Source of the DNA: an uncultured Collinsella sp.
GTDB taxonomy: Bacteria > Actinomycetota > Coriobacteriia > Coriobacteriales > Coriobacteriaceae
Direction: 5' to 3'
Length of the DNA: 64,000 nt
Assembly (NCBI GenBank): GCA_900541145.1
Contig: UQIH01000004.1
Location: 1 to 64,000 of the forward strand
The position numbers and the translations under genes are program-made. The first letter of the stretch is position 1, and the number at the start of each line of letters is the position of its first letter. Positions 27,219 through 34,545 of the stretch are shown piece after piece. The notes under the pieces were generated by a model. The model saw nothing but the letters and a program-made list of their open reading frames with translations. It was not told the DNA's origin and did no database searches.

Positions 27219-27326
27219 TTGACTGCTGACACAGTCAAAAAAATAGATGCCCGACCGCTTAAAGCGGACCAGACACCCACAGGAAGGGCTGCTCTTTGGC
27301 AGCTATGTAATTCCATGTGGGTATCT
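27219..27326 (-). promoter_or_regulatory. Structured pyr operon leader, probable attenuator
   Basis: In the sense RNA, AGAUACCCACA (27326-27316) pairs with UGUGGGUGUCU (27281-27271), enclosing a GCUGC/GCAGC hairpin (27303-27288). Next comes CCGCUU-AAGCGG (27267-27255), GGGCAUCU and seven U residues (27243-27237), then a UUGACUG/CAGUCAA hairpin before the pyrR ribosome site. GGGCAUCU can compete for the AGAUACCC strand or GCCC at 27289-27286. This fits terminator/antiterminator switching. The Bacillus PyrR loop consensus was not recognised. A weak -10 (TACACT, 27352-27347) could start the transcript. Confidence 0.55.
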
Positions 27327-27352
27327 CGTACCCCTTTAATGGTCAAGGGATA

Positions 27353-27450
27353 GTGTAGCCAACCTCGAGCTTAATTGCGAGCATAAATACAGAGCAATCC
27401 GTAAACGGAGCCCAAAGCCCAATAAACCTATATATATTTGTGGGACGAGC
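27353..27450. other. Intergenic stretch, no gene seen
   Basis: Between the divergent pyrR and rpmB control regions. It is AT-richer than its surroundings (for example a TATATATATTT run at 27429-27439) and probably holds -35/upstream promoter sequence. No conserved protein or RNA gene was recognised. Confidence 0.5.
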
Positions 27451-27479
27451 TTGAAAACGCACGCACGAGCTGGCATAAT
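27451..27479 (+). promoter_or_regulatory. Upstream promoter, plus strand, before rpmB
   Basis: TTGAAA (27451-27456), a 17-bp spacer and CATAAT (27474-27479) form a good sigma-70-type promoter 170 bp upstream of rpmB. Transcription would start near 27486, giving a leader of about 160 nt, or a separate small RNA. Confidence 0.55.
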
Positions 27480-27585
27480 CCCCTCTGCTGCACGCAAATC
27501 GGATCTACGTCCAGGGCCGTGGCGTGGGCACTATCGCCAAAAGAGGAATATCTCTGTGTAGATTGCGCACAGGGAGCGACTTCTG

Positions 27586-27594
27586 TGCTATAGT
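27586..27594 (+). promoter_or_regulatory. Extended -10 promoter of rpmB
   Basis: TGC-TATAGT lies 55 bp before the rpmB ATG; no -35 at normal spacing is evident. The same GTGCTATAGT string precedes rpsT. Confidence 0.5.
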
Positions 27595-27648
27595 TCAGGC
27601 TTGTTTGTTAACGCGACATGTTCGTTTGTCGCCCAAGGAGGGTCAGTT

Positions 27649-27837
27649 ATGTCCAAAGTTTGCGAAGTTTGCGGTAAGCACCCCGTTGCCGGTCGCTCCA
27701 TCAGCCACTCTCACCGCGTCACCAACCGTAAGTTCCGCCCCAACATCCAGCGCGTCTACGTCGTCGTCGATGGTCACCGTCGCAAGATGAACGTTTGCTC
27801 CACCTGCCTCAAGTCCGGCAAGGTTGCGCGCTCCTAA
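27649..27837 (+). CDS. rpmB: 50S ribosomal protein L28
   Basis: Large-subunit ribosomal protein. The 62 residues carry CEVCG near the start and CSTC near the end, the zinc-binding (C+) form of L28, with the basic HRVTNRKFRPNIQRV core between. The ATG at 27649 follows AAGGAGGG. It is monocistronic: its own promoters lie upstream and a strong terminator follows at 27906. Confidence 0.97.
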   Translation: MSKVCEVCGKHPVAGRSISHSHRVTNRKFRPNIQRVYVVVDGHRRKMNVCSTCLKSGKVARS

Positions 27838-27905
27838 ATAAGGTCTTACCAACAAGTACCTCGGACTCTCCGGGTCAAAGACCTCGCGTTCATATAGAAC
27901 TTACC

Positions 27906-27938
27906 AAAGGCGTCCTCCCCTACGGAGGGCGCCTTTTT
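27906..27938 (+). terminator. Rho-independent terminator of rpmB
   Basis: A 13-bp stem (27906-27918 with 27924-27936, one G-T pair) with a CCTAC loop ends in TTTTT. The RAYT element begins 3 bp further on. Confidence 0.92.
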
Positions 27939-27940
27939 GC

Positions 27941-27990
27941 ACTCATTGGGGACAGGCTTACATGAGTGCTTTCACGCATTGGGGACAGAC
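27941..27990 (+). repeat. Left inverted end of RAYT element
   Basis: Contains two direct copies of CATTGGGGACAG (27944 and 27976) on each side of ATGAGTG-CTTT-CACGCAT, a hairpin with one mismatch. It is the inverse of 28941-28990 with four differences. Confidence 0.8.
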
Positions 27991-28032
27991 GTGACGTACA
28001 CATGCGGCGCCATGATCAGGTCCTGCCCAGCC

Positions 28033-28809
28033 TCACGCAGCCTCCCTCCAGCCCACAGTGGCCTTGGTCACGCTTGTAGCGCCAATGCCGGTGATACGGG
28101 CAATTTGCTTGACCGTGAGATGTGCCCGCCTGAGCCTCAGCAGACAGGCATCGCGATCGGGGCGTGGCAGGGCCTTGAGCAGCGCAGGATCTATGCTCGG
28201 CAGGACTTCGTGCGCAATGGAAAGGGCCTCCTCATCGGGGATCCGCCGGCGTGGAAGAACCTCCACTGACCAAGTGCGCCCGGCAACTTCCTCGAGATGC
28301 TCGCAATAGCAACGGGAGCCTCCGACGATATCGAGCATAGGAGCCGCGTCACAGATGTCAAAGGGATCATAGCCCAGCTGATATGCCTTGTAGCTTGACC
28401 AGCGGTACGCCTCGAGCGAGTCGAGCGCACCTTTCACGGGATTGAGATGGATATAATCGAGCAGTTGTACCGCCTGCGTGTCCGACTCGACCGCGACCCG
28501 TGAATAGCGATTGTCAAACAGATGGCCTGTTCTCCCCGTTTTCCCATTGAAATACTTGGCATACGCCGTCAGCGCACACTGCATTGCCTTTGAAAGATTG
28601 TCAAATGGGTCATCAACCATCAAATGGAAGTGATTGTCCATAAGGCACCAAGCCAACACCGCCACTTTATGGTGCGCGAACCTGTCCGAGATGTCCGATA
28701 AGAAACGATATCGGTCAGAGTCATCTTCAAAAATAATCTGTTTAGAGTTACCACGGTCAAAGACGTGGTAATAACCGGTGAGCGAAACGGCGCGGGCACA
28801 TCGAGGCAT
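28033..28809 (-). CDS. REP-associated tyrosine transposase (Y1/HUH family)
   Basis: Single-strand-type transposase of the Y1_Tnp/RAYT group. The 258 residues have the N-terminal GYYHVFDRGN segment, the metal-binding HUH motif in MDNHFHLMV, a nearby tyrosine pair (AYAKYFNGKTGRTG) that should hold the nucleophile, the IHLNPVKGAL and RWSSYKAY signatures, and a C-terminal helix-turn-helix-like region (LTVKQIARITGIGATSVTKA). The ATG at 28809 has AAAGGAGAG upstream; the frame is intact. RAYTs typically mobilise or bind short palindromic REPs, present here at both ends. Whether it is still active cannot be seen. Confidence 0.9.
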   Translation of the reverse strand: MPRCARAVSLTGYYHVFDRGNSKQIIFEDDSDRYRFLSDISDRFAHHKVAVLAWCLMDNHFHLMVDDPFDNLSKAMQCALTAYAKYFNGKTGRTGHLFDNRYSRVAVESDTQAVQLLDYIHLNPVKGALDSLEAYRWSSYKAYQLGYDPFDICDAAPMLDIVGGSRCYCEHLEEVAGRTWSVEVLPRRRIPDEEALSIAHEVLPSIDPALLKALPRPDRDACLLRLRRAHLTVKQIARITGIGATSVTKATVGWREAA

Positions 28810-28940
28810 AATCTCTCCTTTCAAAAACTGAACAGGCAACACCTAAAAGGAGAGAAGGAACGCGAAATGCTGAGCCTGTGACCTATTTATATCCAATGAG
28901 CGGCAAAAACAGGCCCAGAACGGCAAAATGGCAAATCGAT

Positions 28941-28990
28941 GTCTGTCCCAAATGAGTGAAAGCACTCATGTAAGTCTGTCCCCAATGAGC
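28941..28990 (-). repeat. Right inverted end of RAYT element
   Basis: Inverse of 27941-27990 (46/50 identical). Here the inner hairpin ATGAGTG-CTTT-CACTCAT is perfect. Two GGGACAG copies flank it, one preceded by TT instead of TG. Confidence 0.8.
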
Positions 28991-29020
28991 GGGGCGATGC
29001 AGCAGACAGATAGTTTTAGT

Positions 29021-29050
29021 TAAAACGCTTCAGTTTATTGAAGCGTTTTA
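29021..29050. promoter_or_regulatory. Perfect 12-bp inverted repeat upstream of adhE
   Basis: TAAAACGCTTCA and TGAAGCGTTTTA flank a 6-nt centre (GTTTAT), 45 bp before the adhE -10. It could terminate minus- or plus-strand transcription or be an operator for adhE; U runs are short on both sides. It does not match the Rex consensus. Confidence 0.45.
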
Positions 29051-29093
29051 GTGTGCCTTTTACAGGAATCTTACCGTTCGCCGAATAATTTCT

Positions 29094-29102
29094 TGCTATC
29101 AT
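29094..29102 (+). promoter_or_regulatory. Extended -10 promoter of adhE
   Basis: TGC-TATCAT lies 40 bp before the adhE ATG. No strong -35. The same TGCTATCAT occurs in the rpsB promoter. Confidence 0.45.
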
Positions 29103-29142
29103 GCAAGGCGTAGGGTAAATCTCCGATCGCAAGGAGACACAA

Positions 29143-31791
29143 ATGGTGAAAAAGTCACCGGAAAACACTACTCCCGCAATTGTGGACAACGTAGAGGCGC
29201 TTGAGGCTAAGCTCGCTCAGATGCGAGAGGCCCAGGCGCTTTTTGCTACGTACACGCAGGAGCAGGTCGACAAGATCTTCTATGAGGCCGCCATGGCCGC
29301 CAACAAGGCTCGTATCCCGTTGGCGAAGATGGCCATCGAGGAGACCGGCCGCGGCGTTCTTGAGGACAAGGTCATCAAGAACCACTACGCCGCAGAGTAC
29401 ATCTACAACGCTTACAAGAACACCAAGACCTGTGGTGTCCTGGAGCGCGACGAGGCTTACGGCATCACCAAGATCGCCGAGCCCATCGGCATCGTGGGCG
29501 CCGTCATCCCGACGACCAACCCCACCTCCACCGCGATCTTCAAGACGCTGATCAGCCTGAAGACCCGCAACGGCATCATCATCTCCCCGCACCCGGCAGC
29601 CGCCAAGTGCACCATCGCCGCCGCCAAGCTCGTGCTTGACGCCGCCGTCAAGGCCGGCGCCCCCGAGGGCATCATCGGCTGGGTCGATGTCCCCTCCATC
29701 GAGCTGACCAACATGGTCATGCGCGACGTCGACATCATCCTCGCCACCGGTGGCCCGGGCATGGTCAAGGCCGCCTACTCCTCGGGCAAGCCCGCCCTGG
29801 GCGTTGGCGCCGGTAACACTCCGGTCATCATCGACGACACCGCTGACGTGCTGCTCGCCGTCAACTCCATCATCCACTCCAAGACCTTCGATAACGGCAT
29901 GATCTGCGCTTCCGAGCAGTCCGTGACTGTCATCGACAGCATCTACGACCAGGTCAAGGCCGAGTTCCAGAAGCGCGGCTGCTACTTCGTCAAGCAGGGT
30001 GCCGAGATGGAGGCCCTGCGTGCCGCCATGTTCAAGAACGGCGCTCTCGATCACCGCATCCCCGGCATGGCTGCCGCCAAGATCGCCGAGCTCGCCGGCA
30101 TCGAGGTTCCCGCCAAGACCAAGATCCTGATCGCCGAGGTCACCTCCACCGACCCCGCCAAGGAGGAGTTCTCCCACGAGAAGCTCTCCCCGGTCCTGGC
30201 CATGTACCACGCCAAGGACTTCCAGGAGGCCGTCGACAAGGCCGAGCACCTGGTGCTCGCCGGTGGCCCGGGCCACACCGCCTCTCTGTACGTGCACCCC
30301 GCGCAGGCCGAGAAGATCAGCCTGTTCGAGCACGTCATGAAGGCCTGCCGTATCGTCATCAACACCCCGTCCTCGCACGGTGGCATCGGTGACCTGTACA
30401 ACTTTGGCATGAAGCCGTCTCTGACCCTGGGCTGCGGCTCCTGGGGCGGCAACTCCGTCTCCGAGAACGTTGGGGTGAAGCACTTGATCAACGTTAAGAC
30501 TGTGGCCGAGCGCCGTGAGAACATGCTGTGGTTCCGCGCTCCCGAGAAGGTCTACTTCAAGAAGGGTTCCACGCCCGTCGCCCTCGACGAGCTGGGCAAC
30601 GTCATGGGCAAGAAGCGTGCCTTCATCGTCACCGACCAGTTCCTCTTCAAGAATGGCAACACCCGCGCCATCGAGGCCAAGCTCGACGAGATGGGCATCG
30701 CCCACGACTGCTTCTATGACGTCGAGCCCGATCCGTCGCTGCAGTGCGCACGTCGCGGCGCCAAGCAGATGGCCCTCTTTGAGCCGGACGTCATCATCGC
30801 CGTCGGCGGTGGCTCCGCTATGGACGCCGGCAAGATCATGTGGATGATGTACGAGCACCCCGAGTGCAAGTTTGAGGACATGGCCATGGACTTCATGGAC
30901 ATCCGCAAGCGTATCTTCACCTTCCCCGAGATGGGCAAGAAGGCCTACTTCGTCGCCGTCCCGACCTCTTCGGGTACCGGCTCCGAGTGCACGCCGTTCG
31001 CCATCATCACCGACAAGGAGACCGGCATCAAGTGGCCGCTCGCCGACTACGCGCTGCTCCCCAACATGGCTATCGTCGACGCCGACAACTGCATGACCGC
31101 CCCGCGCGGCCTGACCGCTGCCTCCGGCATCGACGTCATGACCCACGCCATCGAGTCCTACGTCTCCATCATGGCTTCCGACTACACCAAGGGCCTCTCC
31201 GAGCGCGCTGCCAAGCTCGTCTTTGAGAACCTGCCCTCCAGCTTCACGAACGGCGCCAAGGACCCGCACGCCCGCGAGGAGATGCACAACGCCTCCTGCA
31301 TGGCCGGTATGGCCTTCGCCAACGCGTTCCTGGGCCTCAACCACTCCATGGCTCACAAGCTCGGCGCTTTCCATCACCTGCCCCACGGCATCGCTAACGC
31401 CGTCATCCTGACCCGCGTCATGCGCTACAACGCCGCCGAGGCTCCCGTCAAGATGGGTACCTTCTCCCAGTATCCTTACCCCAACGCGCTGCACAACTAC
31501 GCCGAGATGGCCAAGTACTGCGGCATCGAGGGCAAGGACGACAAGGAGGTCTTCGAGAACTTCATCACGAAGCTCGAGGAGCTCAAGGACTTCATCGGCG
31601 TCAAGAAGACCATCGCCGACTACGGTGTTGACGAGCAGTACTTCCTCGACACCCTCGACGAGATGACCGAGCAGGCATTCAACGACCAGTGCACCGGCGC
31701 CAACCCGCGCTACCCGCTCATGAGCGAGATCAAGGAGCTCTACCTGGACGCCTACTACGGCCGCGAGCCCCAGGACTACGCCGTCTGCTAG
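29143..31791 (+). CDS. adhE: Bifunctional acetaldehyde-CoA / alcohol dehydrogenase AdhE
   Basis: Reduces acetyl-CoA to acetaldehyde and then ethanol, reoxidising two NADH in fermentation; it forms spirosome filaments in characterised bacteria. The 882 residues fuse an N-terminal aldehyde dehydrogenase (about 15-440; catalytic Cys255 in GMICASEQ) to a C-terminal iron-dependent alcohol dehydrogenase (about 460-870; GGGSAMDAGK NAD loop, GTGSECTPFAIIT, iron histidines in HSMAHKLGAFHHLPHG). The ATG follows AAGGAGACACAA. Codon use is strongly biased to C-ending codons, suggesting very high expression. It has its own promoter and a following hairpin. Confidence 0.98.
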   Translation: MVKKSPENTTPAIVDNVEALEAKLAQMREAQALFATYTQEQVDKIFYEAAMAANKARIPLAKMAIEETGRGVLEDKVIKNHYAAEYIYNAYKNTKTCGVLERDEAYGITKIAEPIGIVGAVIPTTNPTSTAIFKTLISLKTRNGIIISPHPAAAKCTIAAAKLVLDAAVKAGAPEGIIGWVDVPSIELTNMVMRDVDIILATGGPGMVKAAYSSGKPALGVGAGNTPVIIDDTADVLLAVNSIIHSKTFDNGMICASEQSVTVIDSIYDQVKAEFQKRGCYFVKQGAEMEALRAAMFKNGALDHRIPGMAAAKIAELAGIEVPAKTKILIAEVTSTDPAKEEFSHEKLSPVLAMYHAKDFQEAVDKAEHLVLAGGPGHTASLYVHPAQAEKISLFEHVMKACRIVINTPSSHGGIGDLYNFGMKPSLTLGCGSWGGNSVSENVGVKHLINVKTVAERRENMLWFRAPEKVYFKKGSTPVALDELGNVMGKKRAFIVTDQFLFKNGNTRAIEAKLDEMGIAHDCFYDVEPDPSLQCARRGAKQMALFEPDVIIAVGGGSAMDAGKIMWMMYEHPECKFEDMAMDFMDIRKRIFTFPEMGKKAYFVAVPTSSGTGSECTPFAIITDKETGIKWPLADYALLPNMAIVDADNCMTAPRGLTAASGIDVMTHAIESYVSIMASDYTKGLSERAAKLVFENLPSSFTNGAKDPHAREEMHNASCMAGMAFANAFLGLNHSMAHKLGAFHHLPHGIANAVILTRVMRYNAAEAPVKMGTFSQYPYPNALHNYAEMAKYCGIEGKDDKEVFENFITKLEELKDFIGVKKTIADYGVDEQYFLDTLDEMTEQAFNDQCTGANPRYPLMSEIKELYLDAYYGREPQDYAVC

Positions 31792-31809
31792 TTTTTAGCA
31801 CGGTTTTTT

Positions 31810-31847
31810 GCGGCGGGGGTGCACGGGTGTTTCACACACCCCCGCCG
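31810..31847 (+). terminator. GC-rich hairpin after adhE
   Basis: GGCGGGGGTG (31812-31821) pairs with CACCCCCGCC (31837-31846). A T-rich run precedes rather than follows it, so termination may be partial and allow readthrough into the kinase gene 35 bp downstream. Confidence 0.5.
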
Positions 31848-31880
31848 TCGCTTCTATCGCATCGTTGAAAGGATGCAACC

Positions 31881-32645
31881 ATGCTGCTACCCGATTCCAA
31901 GACCGAGCTCGTCCGCCGTGGCAACAAGGTCGTTTACGACCTGGGCGACAAGATTGTCAAGGTCTTTAACGAGACCAAGCCTGTCTCCGACGTGTTCAAC
32001 GAGGCTTTGAATCTTGCCCGCATCAATGAGTGCGGCATCCGCAGCCCCAAGGCTCTCGAGGTTTCCCAGCTCGAGAACGCCAACGGCTGGGCGCTCGTGA
32101 CCGAGAAGGTTCCGGGCACCACCCTTGCCGAGAAGATGACTGCCGAGCCCCAGCGCTTTGGTGAGTACCTCGAGATGTTCGTCGACCTCCAGATCGAGAT
32201 CCACGGCTACACCTCCCCGCTGCTCAACCGTCAGCGCGACAAGTACGCCCGCATGATCGACAGCCTTGATCAGCTCAATGCCACCACGCGCTACAACCTT
32301 CAGGAGCGTCTGGACGGCATGACCAAGGAGTTCAAGGTCTGCCACGGCGACTTCAACCCCTCCAACGTCATCGTCGGCGACGATGGCCAGCTCTATGTGT
32401 GCGACTGGGCACACGCCACCCAGGGCTCCCCTGCTGCCGACGTTGCCACCACCTACCTGCTCTTTGCCCTCAACAGCAAGGACCAGGCCGAGGCCTACCT
32501 GGAGCTCTACTGCGACCGCGCCGACATGCCCATGCAGGTCGTGCGTCAGTGGACGAGCATCGTTGCCGCTTCCGAGCTCGCTCGTAAGCGCAACGTGAAC
32601 GATGAGTTCCTGAAGAACTGGATCGACGTCGTCGATTATCAGTAA
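31881..32645 (+). CDS. Aminoglycoside-phosphotransferase-fold kinase, substrate unknown
   Basis: A 254-residue protein with the APH/choline-kinase fold. The N-lobe has an ATP-binding Lys region (GDKIVKVFNE), and the C-lobe has the catalytic loop HGDFNPSN (His155, Asp157, Asn162) and a metal-binding Asp175 in VCDWAHA. It resembles the small APH-like family found in many gut anaerobes rather than known resistance enzymes, so a drug-resistance role should not be assumed. Codon bias matches adhE, and it may be co-transcribed by readthrough. The ATG at 31881 follows AAAGGATGC. Substrate cannot be deduced. Confidence 0.85.
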   Translation: MLLPDSKTELVRRGNKVVYDLGDKIVKVFNETKPVSDVFNEALNLARINECGIRSPKALEVSQLENANGWALVTEKVPGTTLAEKMTAEPQRFGEYLEMFVDLQIEIHGYTSPLLNRQRDKYARMIDSLDQLNATTRYNLQERLDGMTKEFKVCHGDFNPSNVIVGDDGQLYVCDWAHATQGSPAADVATTYLLFALNSKDQAEAYLELYCDRADMPMQVVRQWTSIVAASELARKRNVNDEFLKNWIDVVDYQ

Positions 32646-32679
32646 TATCTGAGCGATTTATTTCGCATCGGAGGCACAA

Positions 32680-32720
32680 GGAAAACCCCGCAGCTCGCAT
32701 GGGCTGTGGGGTTTTCCTTT
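32680..32720 (+). terminator. Rho-independent terminator after the kinase gene
   Basis: GGAAAACCCC (32680-32689) pairs with GGGGTTTTCC (32708-32717), extended by CAGC/GCTG, followed by TTT. Confidence 0.85.
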
Positions 32721-32744
32721 AAGATATCGAGGATGCCACAAGAT

Positions 32745-32793
32745 AAAAGGACGGCCCCGCATCTCCCCGATCTGGAGAAATGCGGGGCCGTCC
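32745..32793 (-). terminator. Rho-independent terminator of proS
   Basis: A 14-bp stem (32749-32762 with 32780-32793) is followed in the minus-strand RNA by UUUU. It ends the pyrH-to-proS gene cluster and faces the plus-strand terminator at 32680. Confidence 0.9.
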
Positions 32794-32823
32794 CGTATAT
32801 CGAACTACAAGCGAAATCGTCGA

Positions 32824-34545
32824 TTAACGGCGGGCCGCCTTAACAAGCTCGGCGACCTTGGCGACGACCTCGTCGATCGCCACATCCTCGCGCTCACCCG
32901 TGGCACGGTCCTTGAGCTCAACGGTGCCATTCTTAAGGCCACGCTTACCCAGAACGACCTGATACGGAAAGCCCATAAGATCGTTGTCGGCAAACTTAAA
33001 GCCGGGACGCTCGTCGCGGTCGTCGACGACAACCTCGATACCCTCGGCGCACAGGCCATCAACGATCTGCTCGCAGACGGTAGCGCACTCCTCCTTCTTG
33101 GGATCGAGCGGAATCACCGCGACCTCGTACGGGGCAACGGAGACCGGCCAGACGATGCCGTGCTCGTCGTTGTGCTGCTCCACGACGGCAGCGAGCGAGC
33201 GGGACACACCAACGCCGTAGCAACCCATGATGAGCGGCTTCTCCTTACCGTCCTCATCCATAAAGGTGGCACCCATGGCCTCGGAATACTTGGTGCCCAG
33301 CTGGAAGACCTGAGAGACCTCGATGCCACGGGCAGCAGAGAGCGGCTTGCCGCAGTGCGGGCAGGGGTCGCCGGCGACAACGGTGACCAGATCAGCCCAC
33401 TCGTCGACGGTAAAGTCGCGCTCGGGGCAGGCACCGGTAAAGTGATAGTCGACCTCGTTGGCACCGCAGGCCCACTGCTTGGACTCGCGCAGGCTCTCGT
33501 CGCAGACCAGACGAATGCCCTCGGGCAGGTTAACCGGTCCGATAAAGCCCTTATGCAGACCGTAGGTCTGGAGCTCCTCATCGGTCATCATGCGATAACC
33601 CTTGCCAAAGACATGCTCGGCCTTGCAGTCATTGAGCTCATGATCGCCCGGGACAATGGCCACGACTGGCTTGCCCTCGGCATCGATGAGAGCCAAGGAC
33701 TTGCGCGTGCCGTTCTCGGGGAAGCCAAAGAACTTTGCAACGGCCTCGATGGTGCCCATGCCCGGAGTCTTGACCTTGGTGAGCGTACCGTCGCCAGGAC
33801 CCTCGGTCACAACGACCTTGGTGCTTGCGGCCTCATCGTCGGCAGCGAAGCCGCAATCGTCGCAGTAGACGAGCGAAGCCTCGCCGGCGTCGGCCAGAGC
33901 CATGTACTCGACGGAGGTGTCGCCGCCGATCTCGCCGGAGTCGGCGACAACGGGCAGAGCCTTGATGTAGCAGCGCTCGCAGATGTTGGCGTAGGCCTGC
34001 TTCATCTTGTCGTACTCCTCCTGCAGACTCTCCTGCGTGGCAGAGAAGCTGTAGGCGTCCTTCATGATGAACTCGCGACCGCGCATCAGGCCAAAGCGGG
34101 GGCGGAACTCGTCGCGGAACTTATCCTGGATGTGGTAGAGGTTAACGGGCAGCTGCTTGTAGGAACGCAGCTCGTTGCGCACCAGGGCAGTCACGGTCTC
34201 CTCGTGCGTGGGGCCGAGTACGAACTCACGGCCGTGGCGGTCATCAAAGCGCACGAGTTCCTTACCGTAGGCATCGATACGGCCGGACTCACGCCACAGC
34301 TCGGCGTCGACCATGATGGGCATCATGAGCTCCTGGGCGCCGGCGGCATCCATCTCGTCGCGCACGATGTTCTCGATCTTGCGAATCGAGCGCCACGCGA
34401 GCGGCAGATAGGAATAGAGACCGGCGGCCTCCTTGCGGATCATGCCGGCACGAAGCAGCAGACGATGGCTCGCAAGCTCGGCGTCGGCCGGATCCTCTTT
34501 AAGCGTCGGAGCATACAGCTTAGACATATACATTGCTCGAGTCAT
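32824..34545 (-). CDS. proS: Prolyl-tRNA synthetase
   Basis: Charges tRNA-Pro. The 573 residues are the long bacterial form: class II motif 2 region (FRDEFRPRFGLMRGREFIMKD, split here by definition), GPTHEETVT, an editing (INS) domain at about 230-400 that removes mischarged alanine, motif 3 (GCYGVGVSRSLAAVVEQ) and the anticodon-binding domain at the end. ATG at 34545 is taken because GAGGAG lies 7 nt upstream, 1 bp before the ispG stop. Confidence 0.97.
   Translation of the reverse strand: MTRAMYMSKLYAPTLKEDPADAELASHRLLLRAGMIRKEAAGLYSYLPLAWRSIRKIENIVRDEMDAAGAQELMMPIMVDAELWRESGRIDAYGKELVRFDDRHGREFVLGPTHEETVTALVRNELRSYKQLPVNLYHIQDKFRDEFRPRFGLMRGREFIMKDAYSFSATQESLQEEYDKMKQAYANICERCYIKALPVVADSGEIGGDTSVEYMALADAGEASLVYCDDCGFAADDEAASTKVVVTEGPGDGTLTKVKTPGMGTIEAVAKFFGFPENGTRKSLALIDAEGKPVVAIVPGDHELNDCKAEHVFGKGYRMMTDEELQTYGLHKGFIGPVNLPEGIRLVCDESLRESKQWACGANEVDYHFTGACPERDFTVDEWADLVTVVAGDPCPHCGKPLSAARGIEVSQVFQLGTKYSEAMGATFMDEDGKEKPLIMGCYGVGVSRSLAAVVEQHNDEHGIVWPVSVAPYEVAVIPLDPKKEECATVCEQIVDGLCAEGIEVVVDDRDERPGFKFADNDLMGFPYQVVLGKRGLKNGTVELKDRATGEREDVAIDEVVAKVAELVKAARR

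Larger units (their letters stand above)
27941..28990 (-). mobile_element. RAYT (REP-associated transposase) element, 1,050 bp
   Basis: A single Y1-type transposase gene is enclosed by two 50-bp inverted ends that match at 46 of 50 positions (27941-27990, 28941-28990). The ends are not the simple terminal repeats of a DDE insertion sequence: each carries internal copies of a GGGACAG motif around a small hairpin, like REP/BIME units. It is inserted between the rpmB terminator and the adhE control region. No target duplication was seen, as expected for Y1 transposases. Confidence 0.75.

Noticed and set aside
27219..27352. Known riboswitch or T-box in front of pyrR
   Set aside because: No specifier/T-box sequence or recognised riboswitch core; the gene order points to PyrR control.
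27941..28990. Repeats near the transposase as a CRISPR array
   Set aside because: Only two inverted 50-bp ends with internal short repeats; no regular repeat-spacer series and no cas genes.
29021..29050. Rex operator for adhE
   Set aside because: The palindrome does not contain the TTGTGAA-N4/6-TTCACAA pattern of Rex sites.
31881..32645. Aminoglycoside resistance gene
   Set aside because: The APH fold is shared by many metabolic kinases; no resistance-family signature and no mobile context were seen.
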